A stretch of DNA of 64,000 nt from Glebionis coronaria. Its lineage: Eukaryota; Streptophyta; Magnoliopsida; Asterales; Asteraceae. Location of the stretch: the NCBI GenBank assembly GCA_025667525.1, contig CM046878.1, positions 396,990,974 to 397,054,973 on the forward strand. The letters are read 5' to 3'. Shown in pieces: positions 35,801 to 45,440 of the stretch. The position numbers and the translations under genes are program-made. The notes beneath the pieces were generated by a model that was not told the origin of the DNA, did not search any database, and saw only the letters and a program-made list of their open reading frames with translations. Within the stretch, counting starts at the first letter, position 1; each line of letters begins with the position of its first letter.

Positions 35801-37110
35801 TTGCTGAATCCCTTATCATTGATGATACTGTACAAGAGCAACTTTGGCTAACAAACGCAGCACCACATCATCCATTTGAAACTGCAACTGTAATGGAGAT
35901 GAATCAATTCCTCAACAACCCTATCGACTTCTCGGCTTTTCTAAGGTACTCTCATGGGAAACCAACGATGACCCCGGATCTGATCAAAATGGCAGCTGCA
36001 AATGTGGACTTCTTTGACACATTAAAGATCACCCATAATGAAGCAGAATATCACCTGAATGAGCTTACTAAAGCAATGAGAGCGACAACTACAGGAATTC
36101 AAACTCCCGTATTGCAACCTCTTACACCAACGGTCATCACTAGTTCTGCCACTATCCCAATCGAGCATTTTGTCTCTCACGATCTTGAATACCTTGAAAA
36201 TGGAGCAAAGAAGTATGCCACGTCACTAACAATGCTCAAGGCTGTCAACTTGGAGAATGTTCCATGGATAGAAGACAAAGTGTCTGACTCAATATGGAGA
36301 AAGAAGCTGCTCAAATTTTATGACACCTATGCTTCACTTGGCATATCTCACTGGGACAAAAAGAAGAAGTTAGCCTATAATCACTTCCATCGTCCTAAGA
36401 GAGGTGCTTCTATTGTCTCATCTCACAGAATCAAAAGTATCCTTGGGGCAACTACTCAGACGGTTTTCGGTTACGATTACTTAAATGTAATCTTGTTCAA
36501 ACGTACCGATGAGAAAGAATACCGCATTGACGAAAGTGATCTCCAGTACCTTCAACTTGAAGACATAGAAGATCTATTGTTTCTTTTGGCTCAAGAGAAA
36601 GTTGACCATCTATCACCTGAGATTGTCATAGCCTTGAGTTCAAACTTTTGTCAATATGCCAGGAAAATTGTCATTCAACACCGGGTGGAAGATTTTCAAC
36701 TTGGGGTAGAAAGCTATCAGAAGAAGCTAAACCTGGAACGTCCCCATACGACTCCACTCAGTAACTTCCACAAGAACAAGAAGGTTTACATGGGGACTAC
36801 CAAGCCGGAAGCAGGAATCTTTTATCCGAATCAGACTGGCGTCATGCAATATATGCGATTCTCAGAACTGCACAAATTCAGTGATGGAACGCTAAAGAAT
36901 GTTCGAGATGATTTGTCGGTTCTCAATTCCAACTTACCTCTTCCGGCAGTCACATACACCTGGACAACCCAGTGCAGAAAAGGATCTTCGTATGCAATCA
37001 GGAAGATTGAGGAAGTGCTAAGGAAGCGCCGGTTGCTACGAAGCATAGAACGATTCGTCGGTGGACGACCATATGGAGCTCACCATCGGCTCACGGAACG
37101 AACCAATTAA
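32881..37110 (+). CDS. Accessory protein of element 3, 1,409 aa, function unknown
   Basis: This is an uninterrupted ORF downstream of pol and separate from it. Residues about 20-260 form a folded domain with the SPISDTL...EFW and LPFPRFTKLII segments, like the plant 'putative transposon protein' family that accompanies Copia elements. Then come basic NLS-like clusters (about 300-380), an acidic stretch (about 420-445), Thr/Ser/Pro-rich repeats (about 525-620), a probable coiled coil (about 635-700), and a strongly Asp/Glu-rich region (about 778-865). A second folded C-terminal domain (about 975-1409) contains the VEDFQLGVESYQ segment. I recall similar C-termini in repeat-derived proteins of Asteraceae, without a known function. 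No signal peptide or membrane span is seen, so it does not look like an envelope protein. An AAAGCAG site 2-3 bases upstream of the ATG would serve as a splice acceptor. Confidence 0.85.
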   Translation: MSITEEEQRLRDLELVSLSNRLPYAENNSRLQDDFDPVLPAFKIATDILDISPISDTLRRTASVPEVYMHEFWNTASFSNKTISFELNKTPRVLNLSIFRKLFKLPRLAQGEQFMANPKNDEVLRVIRAMNYEGEINNPSQFNTSHIGQPWKAIITIIVKCLTGKTRGTDAMRPPQAHLFWGLYTASKVDYALLLWQEFCYQITGTKKKSVHLPFPRFTKLIIHYFMKNDPTIDTRGKFFYHTKDDDYVILSMNADTNSTKYALLPALVPDTMINDGIKESDKYQEMLRDIDAQFKRANLPPSEKQKGKRKKRVSQHQPAAPKDKRSGKMQIVDEDDEDELIHTEEEQEEVPLRRPKKARKAKGKEASVAPNDPVQQQLSEEKRLRIILQQSRQEAFGGSGSRVFDDLADFGNPDSDTEFFDEEDTYEDEYEDAATFQLESRELSEERESSADTDTSMMYRDANITTSLPEPTHMVLNEDAHATFIPDTQLQSKSTSNSDDVLKYLNLEGEGVEVTNTDPSTNEQMVDVPITTITSTTTSLLSTPIISEVPTTTITPATVEQPISTTTITTESTPTSTVEQPVSTTVLTTVSTSTPIPVQPVSSTTTLTVLVTPPPTEPQASSTSNPFLTVNDPLIQSLQQQLEAQATQIATLIERFATPPKEPHPDEPILQKLTDKVSKLKEQHKAFRKEKKTRDKENASFLGSIDEQMTAIIRREVKSYVDQQLPHLVGNGLSTIQIMTLLQTRLLDLGAHKSKYKRKVLQYLNKAIDEENPANTTDSESDDENELEEEDDEEHGEKDDDNEDKDKEGDEEDEEDEQGKDKNVDEDEDEDTDDDQDDDDDNDKGNEVNKGDKNDNTGTNAEETNKDDNETATEKGLEDTAETVADTTEKPLETTVSETQQVASGISTAPEFTTDSHIESVEYMQAEEPTEIMLEEEPHDDIPVTQTQPSTSSTVQHDDDMEVEDLNVPEPTFAESLIIDDTVQEQLWLTNAAPHHPFETATVMEMNQFLNNPIDFSAFLRYSHGKPTMTPDLIKMAAANVDFFDTLKITHNEAEYHLNELTKAMRATTTGIQTPVLQPLTPTVITSSATIPIEHFVSHDLEYLENGAKKYATSLTMLKAVNLENVPWIEDKVSDSIWRKKLLKFYDTYASLGISHWDKKKKLAYNHFHRPKRGASIVSSHRIKSILGATTQTVFGYDYLNVILFKRTDEKEYRIDESDLQYLQLEDIEDLLFLLAQEKVDHLSPEIVIALSSNFCQYARKIVIQHRVEDFQLGVESYQKKLNLERPHTTPLSNFHKNKKVYMGTTKPEAGIFYPNQTGVMQYMRFSELHKFSDGTLKNVRDDLSVLNSNLPLPAVTYTWTTQCRKGSSYAIRKIEEVLRKRRLLRSIERFVGGRPYGAHHRLTERTN

Positions 37111-39338
37111 TTTTGGTTCGTCTCATTACAGGTCAACTCCATATGTACATTATTGTGAATATGTTATTTTTTTTACTTTATCAGCTTTTTGTGGCTTGTT
37201 GTAGTGTAAAAGTATGATATTTTTCAAGAATTTCTCTCGAGATTCTAAATCTTTCAAACAAATCATACTCAAGCACTACAACTAACCCTCATTAATTTGA
37301 GGGGGAGCATTAATATGCTCTTTGGCCAACATATAATTTCATTTTATTACCCAAAGACCGGTTAATCCATTAATATCCAAAATATTGATGGTTAACATTT
37401 TAGAAAGGGGAGAAAATGGGATTAAGGAGACTTTATGATATTTGGCTAAAACAATGAAAAAGACTTAAAAGATAAACCAACTTAACATGTGTTATGCACA
37501 AGTTAAGGGGGAGCATTTTTGATGATCAAAACACTTAAGGCACAAAATCTTTGATTTTAATATCACAAGTGCTTTAAGTGATTTTCAAGGATTTTTCATG
37601 GTGACTATATCAACCTAAAACAACACTTATCTCACGACGATGTGGTGACAAAAGGGTGGTAGGTATAGATATTAGTCCAATGATTCATTAGAACCGATGC
37701 AATCTTCCCAAGGACAATTCCTTAGATAGAATTAGAAGTCCTATGAAAGTTGGAGAAAGATTGTGAACGTAGCTGAATGCCGACCAAGTACTTAAGCTAG
37801 CACTGGAACAATCACAACAAGGTGCTAGTGATGACGTATTGGTAAGCATTGAAGGGGTTGAAGAATGAAAAAGAATTGTAAAGATAAAGGGTGTAAAGAA
37901 AGAAGCCCTCCTTACAACTTAAGGCAGAAACCGGGTCAATACATATGCTATTGAGATCATTTTTGTTAATGATTCTCGGTATTGAAGAAAGACATCATGG
38001 ACCCAGTGATGCAATGCACAACCCTTCCCAGCTAACTCAAATATCTCTCAAAATGTAATTGTTTTAATCACACGGAGATCAACACGTTATCTATTGGTTT
38101 ATTCACTCCGAATAGACTGGTATTGAAAAGGTGGCACTCCTCTCCAGCCATCGCTCACTAAATCAAAACGCACTATCGAGTCTAGAGCCAAGAGATCATC
38201 AAAAGTATCATTAGGACACTTTCCATTTATTCCTTGCTTTCTCACACACTGTGAAAAGTAAGAGATCTTTTACGAGTCCTACGCAGTATTCTTGCAATAT
38301 TGCCAGAACATCCGAGTAATACGCATGTATTACAGTGAAGATGGAAATCCTGCTTGAGCCAACATCAAACAAGCTCATGGTAGGTGACACGTGCGGTTCT
38401 TTACGAACTAATCTTGTGACAACTGGAAAGAAACAGTAGTTTAATTCTTAATTGAACTTAAACTCGTTCCAGGCCTCTACGCATTATCGTATGATCTTGC
38501 CAGAACACTCAGAGTGACACTCTTTAGTGTTCACAGTGACGAGTGGAAATCCTTCTAGTGTTAACATCAAACAGCACTTGGTAGGTAACAAGCAAGATTC
38601 AATTTGAATCAAGTTTGTGACAACTGGAAAGCAACGATGGTGAATATCTTAAATGAAATTCACTTGTTCCAGGTTTCATGAATTGACGGCTTCAATCATA
38701 AGGATTTTTAATCCAAATGATTCACTCTTTATGTTCGCAGTCAGCTTTGGACGGTCGAATAAAGAGAACGGGTTTACCCGCGAAATCCTGTCAGGAAGTT
38801 ACTTAATTGAAACTATCCGTCACGGGTACGATATCTAATATCGTCCAACGGTCTTCACCGACCGGAGGTAAAATGCTACCGAATTAGAATAAAATGTCAA
38901 AGCCATTTTATTCGTGTCGTTGCTGTGTACCTGTTAAAGACGATGGCGTTGCTGTGTACCAGTTGAAGACGGTGGCGTTGCGGTGTACCTGTTGAAGACG
39001 TCCTCACATGCTTATTCCTTTAGTATCAAATACTCCTGAAAATTCAAGAAAGTATGACCTAAAAGTCTTCCGCTGTATCGACTCTGAAACTTTCAAGAAT
39101 TCAACAAAGGATAAGTTTGTGGGACATGAAGTCACAAAGAGGCGAACCTTACAAGAAAAGTAAAGGCTGCACGTGAAAGGCTAAAAGAACATGTTCCAAG
39201 CAAAAAGGCTGATATCATTCAACACATATTTACAAAAGAAAAGAAAAAAAAGAAAAGAAGACTACGAGCTCAAAAACAAGATCTAACATGCTAGATTAGG
39301 ACTTTGTAAATTTGGAGTGACCTCCCTTTGAGGGAGAT
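37111..39338 (+). other. 3' noncoding region of element 3 with repeated PPT-like motifs
   Basis: No gene is visible. GGGGGAGCA motifs occur at about 37301-37309 and 37507-37514, and the functional PPT TTTGAGGGAGAT (39327-39338) abuts the 3' LTR. Multiple PPT copies are a described trait of Sireviruses. An imperfect roughly 190-bp direct repeat occupies about 38260-38640 (each unit contains ATCTTGCCAGAACA-like and TTGTGACAACTGGAAAG segments). The small ORF 38653-38838 is not credible. Confidence 0.75.
38919..39005 (+). repeat. 29-bp tandem repeat, three copies
   Basis: Units 38919-38947, 38948-38976 and 38977-39005 share GTTGCTGTGTACC-x-GTT-AAGACG with few changes. They lie about 330 bp before the PPT of element 3. 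Confidence 0.85.
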
Positions 39339-39638
39339 TGTTAGAAATACGTTTTACGCATTTAGAAAGTCTCGGTCACTCCAACAATGTAGTTATAGGC
39401 TCGTAGTTAAGTTAAGTGTCATTTATTACATAGCCCGACCCATGAGCATGTTCATGGGCCGGAAGCCCAAGTCCTTTAAGGACTTGGGGTATTTAAACCT
39501 CTTTCCACCATGGAAAGAGGTGTTGGTTGTTTTATTCTTTCATTTCAATATATGTGTTTTCTTTCATTTCTCTCTCTAACTCTCTCTCTCTAGAAAAACA
39601 TCAACCCCCTTGTTTTACAAGATTATCATTGTTCTACA
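39339..39638 (+). repeat. 3' LTR of element 3
   Basis: It is 300 bp and differs from the 5' LTR by G to A near the start and C to T in the segment between hairpins two and three. The three hairpins are at 39439-39458, 39466-39488 and 39497-39521. Confidence 0.94.
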
Positions 39639-39643
39639 GTTTC
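39639..39643. repeat. Target site duplication of element 3 (right copy)
   Basis: GTTTC follows the 3' LTR and equals 21063-21067. Confidence 0.93.
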
Positions 39644-39850
39644 CTGTGATATGGCTATGGTTTTTGTGTTATATGTTTTGGGTTATAGTCGTGTTGTGTG
39701 ATTATGGGGTCACACGATATGGTTTGGTTTTGGTGATGGGTTTTATGCCTTGTTGTGGCATGGTGAGATGGTGATTACTCGTATGGAAAAACGAGTGTAT
39801 AACGCGATCGATTGACTTGACATGTATGATAACGAGTATGTTTTGAGAGA

Positions 39851-39894
<44 letters not shown>

Positions 39895-40986
39895 GGATGT
39901 ATATATACTAGTAGATGTTTTGATATATGGTCGTTCAATAGTTATTAAAACTTGAACGTACCTAGTGTTCTCTCGTGTTTAAATAGTTTATTAGTGCTGG
40001 AGTTTGATGGAGTTCCAACGACGTTTTGAATGTTATGAAGTGTGTCTACATTCGGGTATGTATTTGAATTGATGAGAACTACCAAATTTTCTTGCAAAGG
40101 AGTCTAGCTAATTAAAGGAAAATGCTTTTGAAAATACTTTGTAAGTGTACGGTATGATATCCTGACTTACATATCTTTTTTTAAGTTTATTGGTAATAAG
40201 TTAAAAAAAAATATTGACAATGAATGGATTAGTTTTCTAGGTAACATGTGATAGTACATATAAAGGGTAAAGAAATTTTACGATAATTTTCTTAAAAATG
40301 GAGTTAAAATTTTAGAAGTATTTAAATAGACGGAAATAGTAAAAAGGAAGATTTTATTATAATAATAATAATAATAATAATAACACCACACCTTGTAAAC
40401 GTGTAATAGTTCGTTATAACAAGCCTAAATGGATTATATAAGATATTTATAATATAGAATAAAGTTAATAAAAACACCATATTTTATAAACACGTATTGG
40501 TTTCATAATAACAAGTGAAATGAGTTTAATGTGAGTAAACAAGATAATGGTTAGAATAACGGTATACTATACTAACTAGTGAATACCTTTGATAAAATAA
40601 TTAAGATAAAAGATGAGTTTATTGTTAAAGGAGGTGATATATAAAGTGAGTTTTAGTACACTAACTGAGTTATGCCCTTTGATAGTAACGAAGATGGTAA
40701 GATATGACTATAATTTCATTTATTGGTGTTAAAATATGGTCCTAATGTGAATAACTAATTGAGATGAAAATTTAAAATTTTCTAAGATATTGAAATTTGG
40801 TAATACTAATCGTGACGAGTCTAATTTTTCGTTGTTGGCACACTCCATTGAATCTTTCAGATTACATTCTTTCGTTTTCAGTTGTTTTGGCTAGGGTTCG
40901 TTATGGTTGATATTTTGGTTTACCCTATATTTATTATGGGACGCGACCGTTCGGAATTCTTTTTGTACACGTCATGGTTGATTTAG
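39644..40986. other. AT-rich background right of element 3
   Basis: No gene is seen. It holds an (AT)n microsatellite at about 39855-39893 and a (TAA)n microsatellite at about 40358-40384. Two diverged copies of an AACACCA...TTATAACAAG segment, about 90 bp apart, occur near 40383 and 40472. It may be a fragment of an older repeat; no boundaries were found. Confidence 0.55.
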
Positions 40987-40997
40987 TTATACGGTTG

Positions 40998-41098
40998 TGG
41001 AAACGTTAGGATGAGAGGTAGTATTACTTATGGAAACGTTAGGATGAGAGGTCGTATTACTTATGGAAACGTTAGGATGAGAGGTAGTATTACCCATG
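40998..41098 (-). repeat. 33-bp tandem repeat, three copies, coding
   Basis: Three nearly identical 33-bp units at the end of the second exon encode 11-residue repeats in frame. The third copy runs into the unique sequence near 41098. Confidence 0.85.
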
Positions 41099-41372
41099 GT
41101 GGGGAAAGGCATGGGCGTCAATACAGCAGATGAGACTTGCTCATCATCAGCATCCATGTCTTTGAACCCTGAGTGATCTTCAATAATAAACACTTCATCA
41201 TCAGGCATGGATTCAATGTCAAACACAGCGGAAAGATCAATTGTAGAGGCTTCAGCATTGTCATCACCAGCATAGGCAAATGCATCATCGTTCAGCTGTT
41301 CCTCATGAATATTAAAGTCCTGTTATGAAAGTTATTAGTACCCAGTTGGTGAATTTATAATGAAGTTAATGA

Positions 41373-41870
41373 TCGCCATTCTCTGCCCCTAGGAAAGCTG
41401 GGTGTGATTATCCAGCCCCCCCCTAAGGATTTCTCCTTGGTACTCTTTTGTTGTGAATAAAATATGGTGAAGGGTCGCCATTCGCTGCCCCTAGGATAGC
41501 TGGGTGTGATTATCCAGCTCCCCTTTAAGGATTACTCCTTGGGACTCTTTTGATTTGTGAAACATTATATGGTGAATGGTCGCCGTTCGCTGCCCCTAGA
41601 ATAACTGGGTGTGATTCCAGCTCCCCCTAAAGGATTGCTCCTTGGGACTCTTTCGATTGTGAGACATGATATGGGAATGGTCTCCTTTCTCTGCCCCTGG
41701 GATAGCTGGGTGTGATTATCTAGCTCCCCCTAAAGGATTGCTCCTTGGGAATCTTTTAATTGTGAATTATGTGAAGGAAAAGGTCGCCTTTTATCGCTGC
41801 CCCTAGGAAGACTGGGGGTGATTATTCAGCCTCCGCAAAAGAATAAATTCTTTGGGACTCTTTTGAGTTA
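41373..41870 (-). repeat. Five tandem repeats of about 100-106 bp within the intron
   Basis: Copies begin near 41373, 41475, 41580, 41681 and 41786, anchored by CTGCCCCTAGG at about 41383, 41485, 41590, 41691 and 41797. Each contains, on the minus strand, a purine-rich core such as CCTTTAGGGGGAGCTGG, resembling the repeated PPT motifs of Sireviruses. Confidence 0.85.
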
Positions 41871-43341
41871 TGAGGGGACCGAGAGACTGAGTGAAGTTCA
41901 GAGACTCTGGGTCGGGACTTATAATGTACTCAAGCTGTTATTTGCAAGAACACAGTCTAGAGGGTGAAGGATCATCGGGGTGCTTTAAGAGCACAAGTGA
42001 GTCATTTCCTTGTGTAGAGACAAAGTGTACAGATATCCTATGAGATCTAGGTGCTGACACAGACACTCTATGGGTTGAGGCAGACCCTAAACTTCATCAC
42101 CCTCTCCTACAGACTTTTGAGGGTGATTGCTTGTGAACCTCCAAGAAGAAAAAATAAAGGCAAACTAATACCTGAGTCATATCAGCGTTGAGAAGGTTCT
42201 TAGTAGTCTCTTCTGACTTGGAGATGCTAGACACATGTTGTTTGTCAATTGTAGGCTCTCTTTCCTCATCCACCAGAGTAGGGGATGGGACCTTCTTTGT
42301 ATTTGTCTTCTTGGATGGATTAACAGAAGGGGATTCAGAGGAAAGTGGGATTTCTTTCCTCTTCTTCTTCTTTTCCTCCAGCACCTTGGGCCGAGAAGAA
42401 GACTGCACAGTGGTCTTGGACAGAGACTTGTCAGCCATACTTTCAGCATTCACCCCAACATGAGGGATCAATGTATATTCTTCTCCCGTAAGTAGCCCAA
42501 CAACCTTTAGCATGTGCCTAGTAAGTGGCACCTCATCCTCTAGGGGTGTCTTTAAGGAAGCAGGTGTGATGTGGAAGGGAGAGAATGAGTGAAGTTCTTC
42601 ATTGTCATAGGTTTCACCAAGGATATCCTCAATGATGAGTGAGAGATACCTGGTGTAGCAGATGGTGGCTAGACGGTGTTTCTTTCCTTTGCTCTCAAGC
42701 TTGGCAATGAGATCAGTGTAGAGAATATGGGCGATCCCTATGTCTAGTCCCCATATAAGGCTGTAAGCAATCGCCTACTGAGATCCATTCAGCTGGTCAT
42801 GTGATCCCTTGTTCCCTCCCAGACATTTGACAATGTACAGCATCAGCGTCCTCCAGATGGGTGAGAAGTAATTAACCTTTATCAGGGATTTGTTCAGGAA
42901 AGCAATGCATGTGAAGGTTTTGTCATCATCGTCATGAGGTTTTAGAATGGCCAGTGCTTTCTTCACAGTGGTGCTGCTTGGTACAGAAGCCATGCTATCA
43001 TTAATAGCCACTTCAATTAATCTTGCAAAGTCATTGAAGTCGAAGGTGAGAGGTTGTGGATGGGTGGAAAGGTTGAAGGTAATGTTTGAAGAAGTTTGGT
43101 CTACTTCAGCTGAGAACCAAAACTCCTTCAAGTATTACGAGTAGCAGGTGGAGGGTTCCCTTGTGATGGCTTCGGCAATAGGGGAGTTCTTCAAGTAGGT
43201 CAACAATGGTGAGTAGAGAGGATTGTTGTGTTCGAGTAGAGTAACACAGTTGTTGAGAGCTATCTTTTCTTCAGTTATACCAAAATCGACGTTGGAAGCG
43301 GCCAAGACGGTGAAAGATTGGTTTGAAGATGAAGACGCCAT

Positions 43342-43689
43342 TGATGAACGAGTGAAGGTTTATAGGTTTAGAGAGAGATGAATAGTATGTGTGTGTGTGT
43401 GATAATGAGTTGTGATGGTGGAAATAAAATTGAGTCAAGGGTTTGTGAAAAGTTATGCCGTTTTCTAATTAAAGCATTTAATGCAAATTTACCTTTTGAG
43501 AAAAACGCGAGACCCCTTGACCCTTCATGTGATTTTTGTCCCCTTGGAAAGCGGGAAAGTTGTTGACATTAAAAGGATCATTTGAATTAAATACTAGAAT
43601 ATATTAATTCCCATTGGAATGTAACTACCTCGTTACATTCAATTCCCTTAAATGATCAGAGACAGAGATCACTTATCAGATTTATTTTC
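43342..43689 (-). other. Spacer between pol and accessory gene (element 4)
   Basis: About 350 bp with no gene. It contains a (GT)n run at about 43385-43401 and a CT-rich leader directly upstream of the accessory ATG. Confidence 0.6.
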
Positions 43690-45440
43690 CAATATTGAGC
43701 ATTCCCAGCTCAACAACCAACCTAGTAAAACTTAGCTCAGCTAGAGGCTTGGTGAAAATATCAGCGAGCTGGTATTTAGTGGGTATAAAGTGAAGCTCAA
43801 TATCACCTTTAAAATATGGTCACTGATAAAGGGATACTTGATGTCAATATGCTTGGTTCTGGAATGAAGTACAGATTACTTGAGATGGCTATAGCACTTG
43901 TGTTGTCACAAAAGATGGGAACCTTTTCATAGTTGATTCCATATTCAGCCAATTGACTTTTCATCCTGAGAACTTGTGCACTGTAACCTGCGGCAGCGAC
44001 ATATTCAGCTTCAGTTGATGACATGGCCACATAGTTTTGTTTCTTTGCACTCCAGCATACCAACTTTCCTCCAAGGATTTGAAAACTCTCAGATGTACTC
44101 TTTCTATTAAGGCAACACCCAACATAGTCTGAGTCTAAGTAGGCTTTGAGGTCGAAGCCTGATCCGTTTGGATACCAGAGACCCAGTGAGGGAGATCGTT
44201 TTAAGTACCTAAAAATTCTTTTAACAGCTACAAGGTGGGATTCTTTGGGGTTAGCTTGGTACCTAGCACAGAGACATATGGAGAATTGGATGTCAGGTCT
44301 GCTTGCTGTGAGATACATCAGTGACCCTATCATGTCTCTGTATAAGGTCTCATTAATAGAGACTCCTGAGTCATTAGCTCCCAAGTTGTTGGGAGGAAGC
44401 ATGGGGCATTTCACTAATGCACAATCAAACATATCATACTTCTTGAGCAAATTTCTAACATATTTTTCTTGACAAATAGAAATTCCCTTTGAATTTTGTT
44501 TGATTTGGAAACCCAAGAAAAAAGTTAGTTCCCCCATCATGCTCATTTTATACTTTTTAGTCATAAGTTTGGCAAACTGTTTGCTCAAGGTAATGTTGGT
44601 TGAACCAAAAATTATGTCATCCACATAAATCTGTATTATAATTACATCACCCCTAGACCTATAAGTGAACAAGGTTTGGTCAATAGTACCTCTGACAAAC
44701 TTATTGTCAAGTAGAAATTTTGATAAAGTTTCATACCAGGCTCTAGGCGCGTATTTCAGCCCATAGAGTGCTTTGTGAAGTCTGTAGACATGGTCAGGAT
44801 AGTCACTGTTATCAAACCTTGGGGGTTGTTTGACATATACCTCCTCTGAAAGTTTTCCATTAAGAAAGGCACTCTTTACATCCATCGGGTCAACAATGAA
44901 ACCCATATAAGCTTCATAGGCTAGGAAGATTCTGATGGTTTCTAATCTGGACACTGGTGCGAAGGTTTCATCATAATCAATACCCTCTGACTGGTTGTAA
45001 CCCAAAAACACAAGCCTAGCGTTGTTTTTAACAATCATGCCAGCTTCATCCCTTTTGTTTATGTATACCCATTTGGTTCCAACCACTTGCTTTCTAGTTG
45101 GAGATTTTACCAGAGTCCACACATTGTTTCTCTTAATCTGATTGAGTTCTTCTTGCATAGCTACAACCCATCCTTCATCTAGTAGGGCAGCATCCATGTT
45201 CTTTGGTTCATATTCAGAGAGTAAATCAGCGAAAAGGCATTCATTCGCCGAGGTAGTTTCCAGAGATCTTAACTTTCCTCTGGTGGTGACTCCCTCAGAG
45301 GGTTCACCAAGAATATTCACAAAAAGAATATCTTGGTTTCTTCTATATTTGGATTGAGGAGCAGGAGTCTCTGTGGGTTCAGGAGTCACAGTAGGTTCAA
45401 TGAATGCTGGTGGTTCATCACAGATAATTTCTTCATCCAT
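43690..45440 (-). pseudogene. pol: Copia RT and RNase H of element 4
   Basis: A 543-codon frame (43809-45440) holds the Copia RT (DPMDVKSAFLNG; YVDD at residues 272-275; SMMGELTFFLG) and most of RNase H (DSDYVGC, STEAEYVAAAG, DNTSAIA). The frame shifts just after DNTSAIA. The tail of RNase H (ADIFTK-like segment) continues in another frame to about 43690. Upstream the frame does not join integrase. It is a decayed copy with recognisable catalytic residues. Confidence 0.85.

Larger units (their letters stand above)
21068..39638 (+). mobile_element. Element 3: 18.57 kb Sirevirus-like Copia retrotransposon with accessory ORF
   Basis: Two 300-bp LTRs (21068-21367 and 39339-39638) begin TG and end CA and are flanked by GTTTC duplications. 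They differ at two positions by eye (about 0.7%), so the insertion is young. The order PBS, gag, protease, integrase, RT, RNase H is diagnostic of Ty1/Copia. Large gag, repeated PPT-like motifs upstream of the 3' LTR, and an extra ORF after pol fit the Sirevirus branch. At 18.6 kb it is large for Copia; the excess comes from the 4 kb gag, the 4.2 kb accessory ORF and long noncoding stretches. Frame breaks between gag and pol make this copy probably defective. Confidence 0.93.
40987..43341 (-). pseudogene. Accessory gene of element 4 with an 852-bp intron
   Basis: The first exon (43341-42172) starts at an ATG and encodes the same type of N-terminal domain as the element 3 accessory protein (SPIAEAITREP, then an EFWFSAEVD segment, a KCLGG segment, and a Lys/Ser-rich tail). 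It has two in-frame stops, TAA at 43135-43137 and TAG at 42775-42777. At 42171 a CAG|GT donor opens an intron that closes at an ACAG acceptor (41320). The frame is preserved across the junction (phase 0). The second exon (41319-40987) is acidic and ends with three 11-residue repeats (SNTTSHPNVSI). The C-terminal domain of the element 3 protein is absent. Confidence 0.72.

Noticed and set aside
41373..41870. CRISPR-like array
   Set aside because: The units are about 100-106 bp tandem repeats with no short direct repeats separated by unique spacers, in a plant retroelement context.
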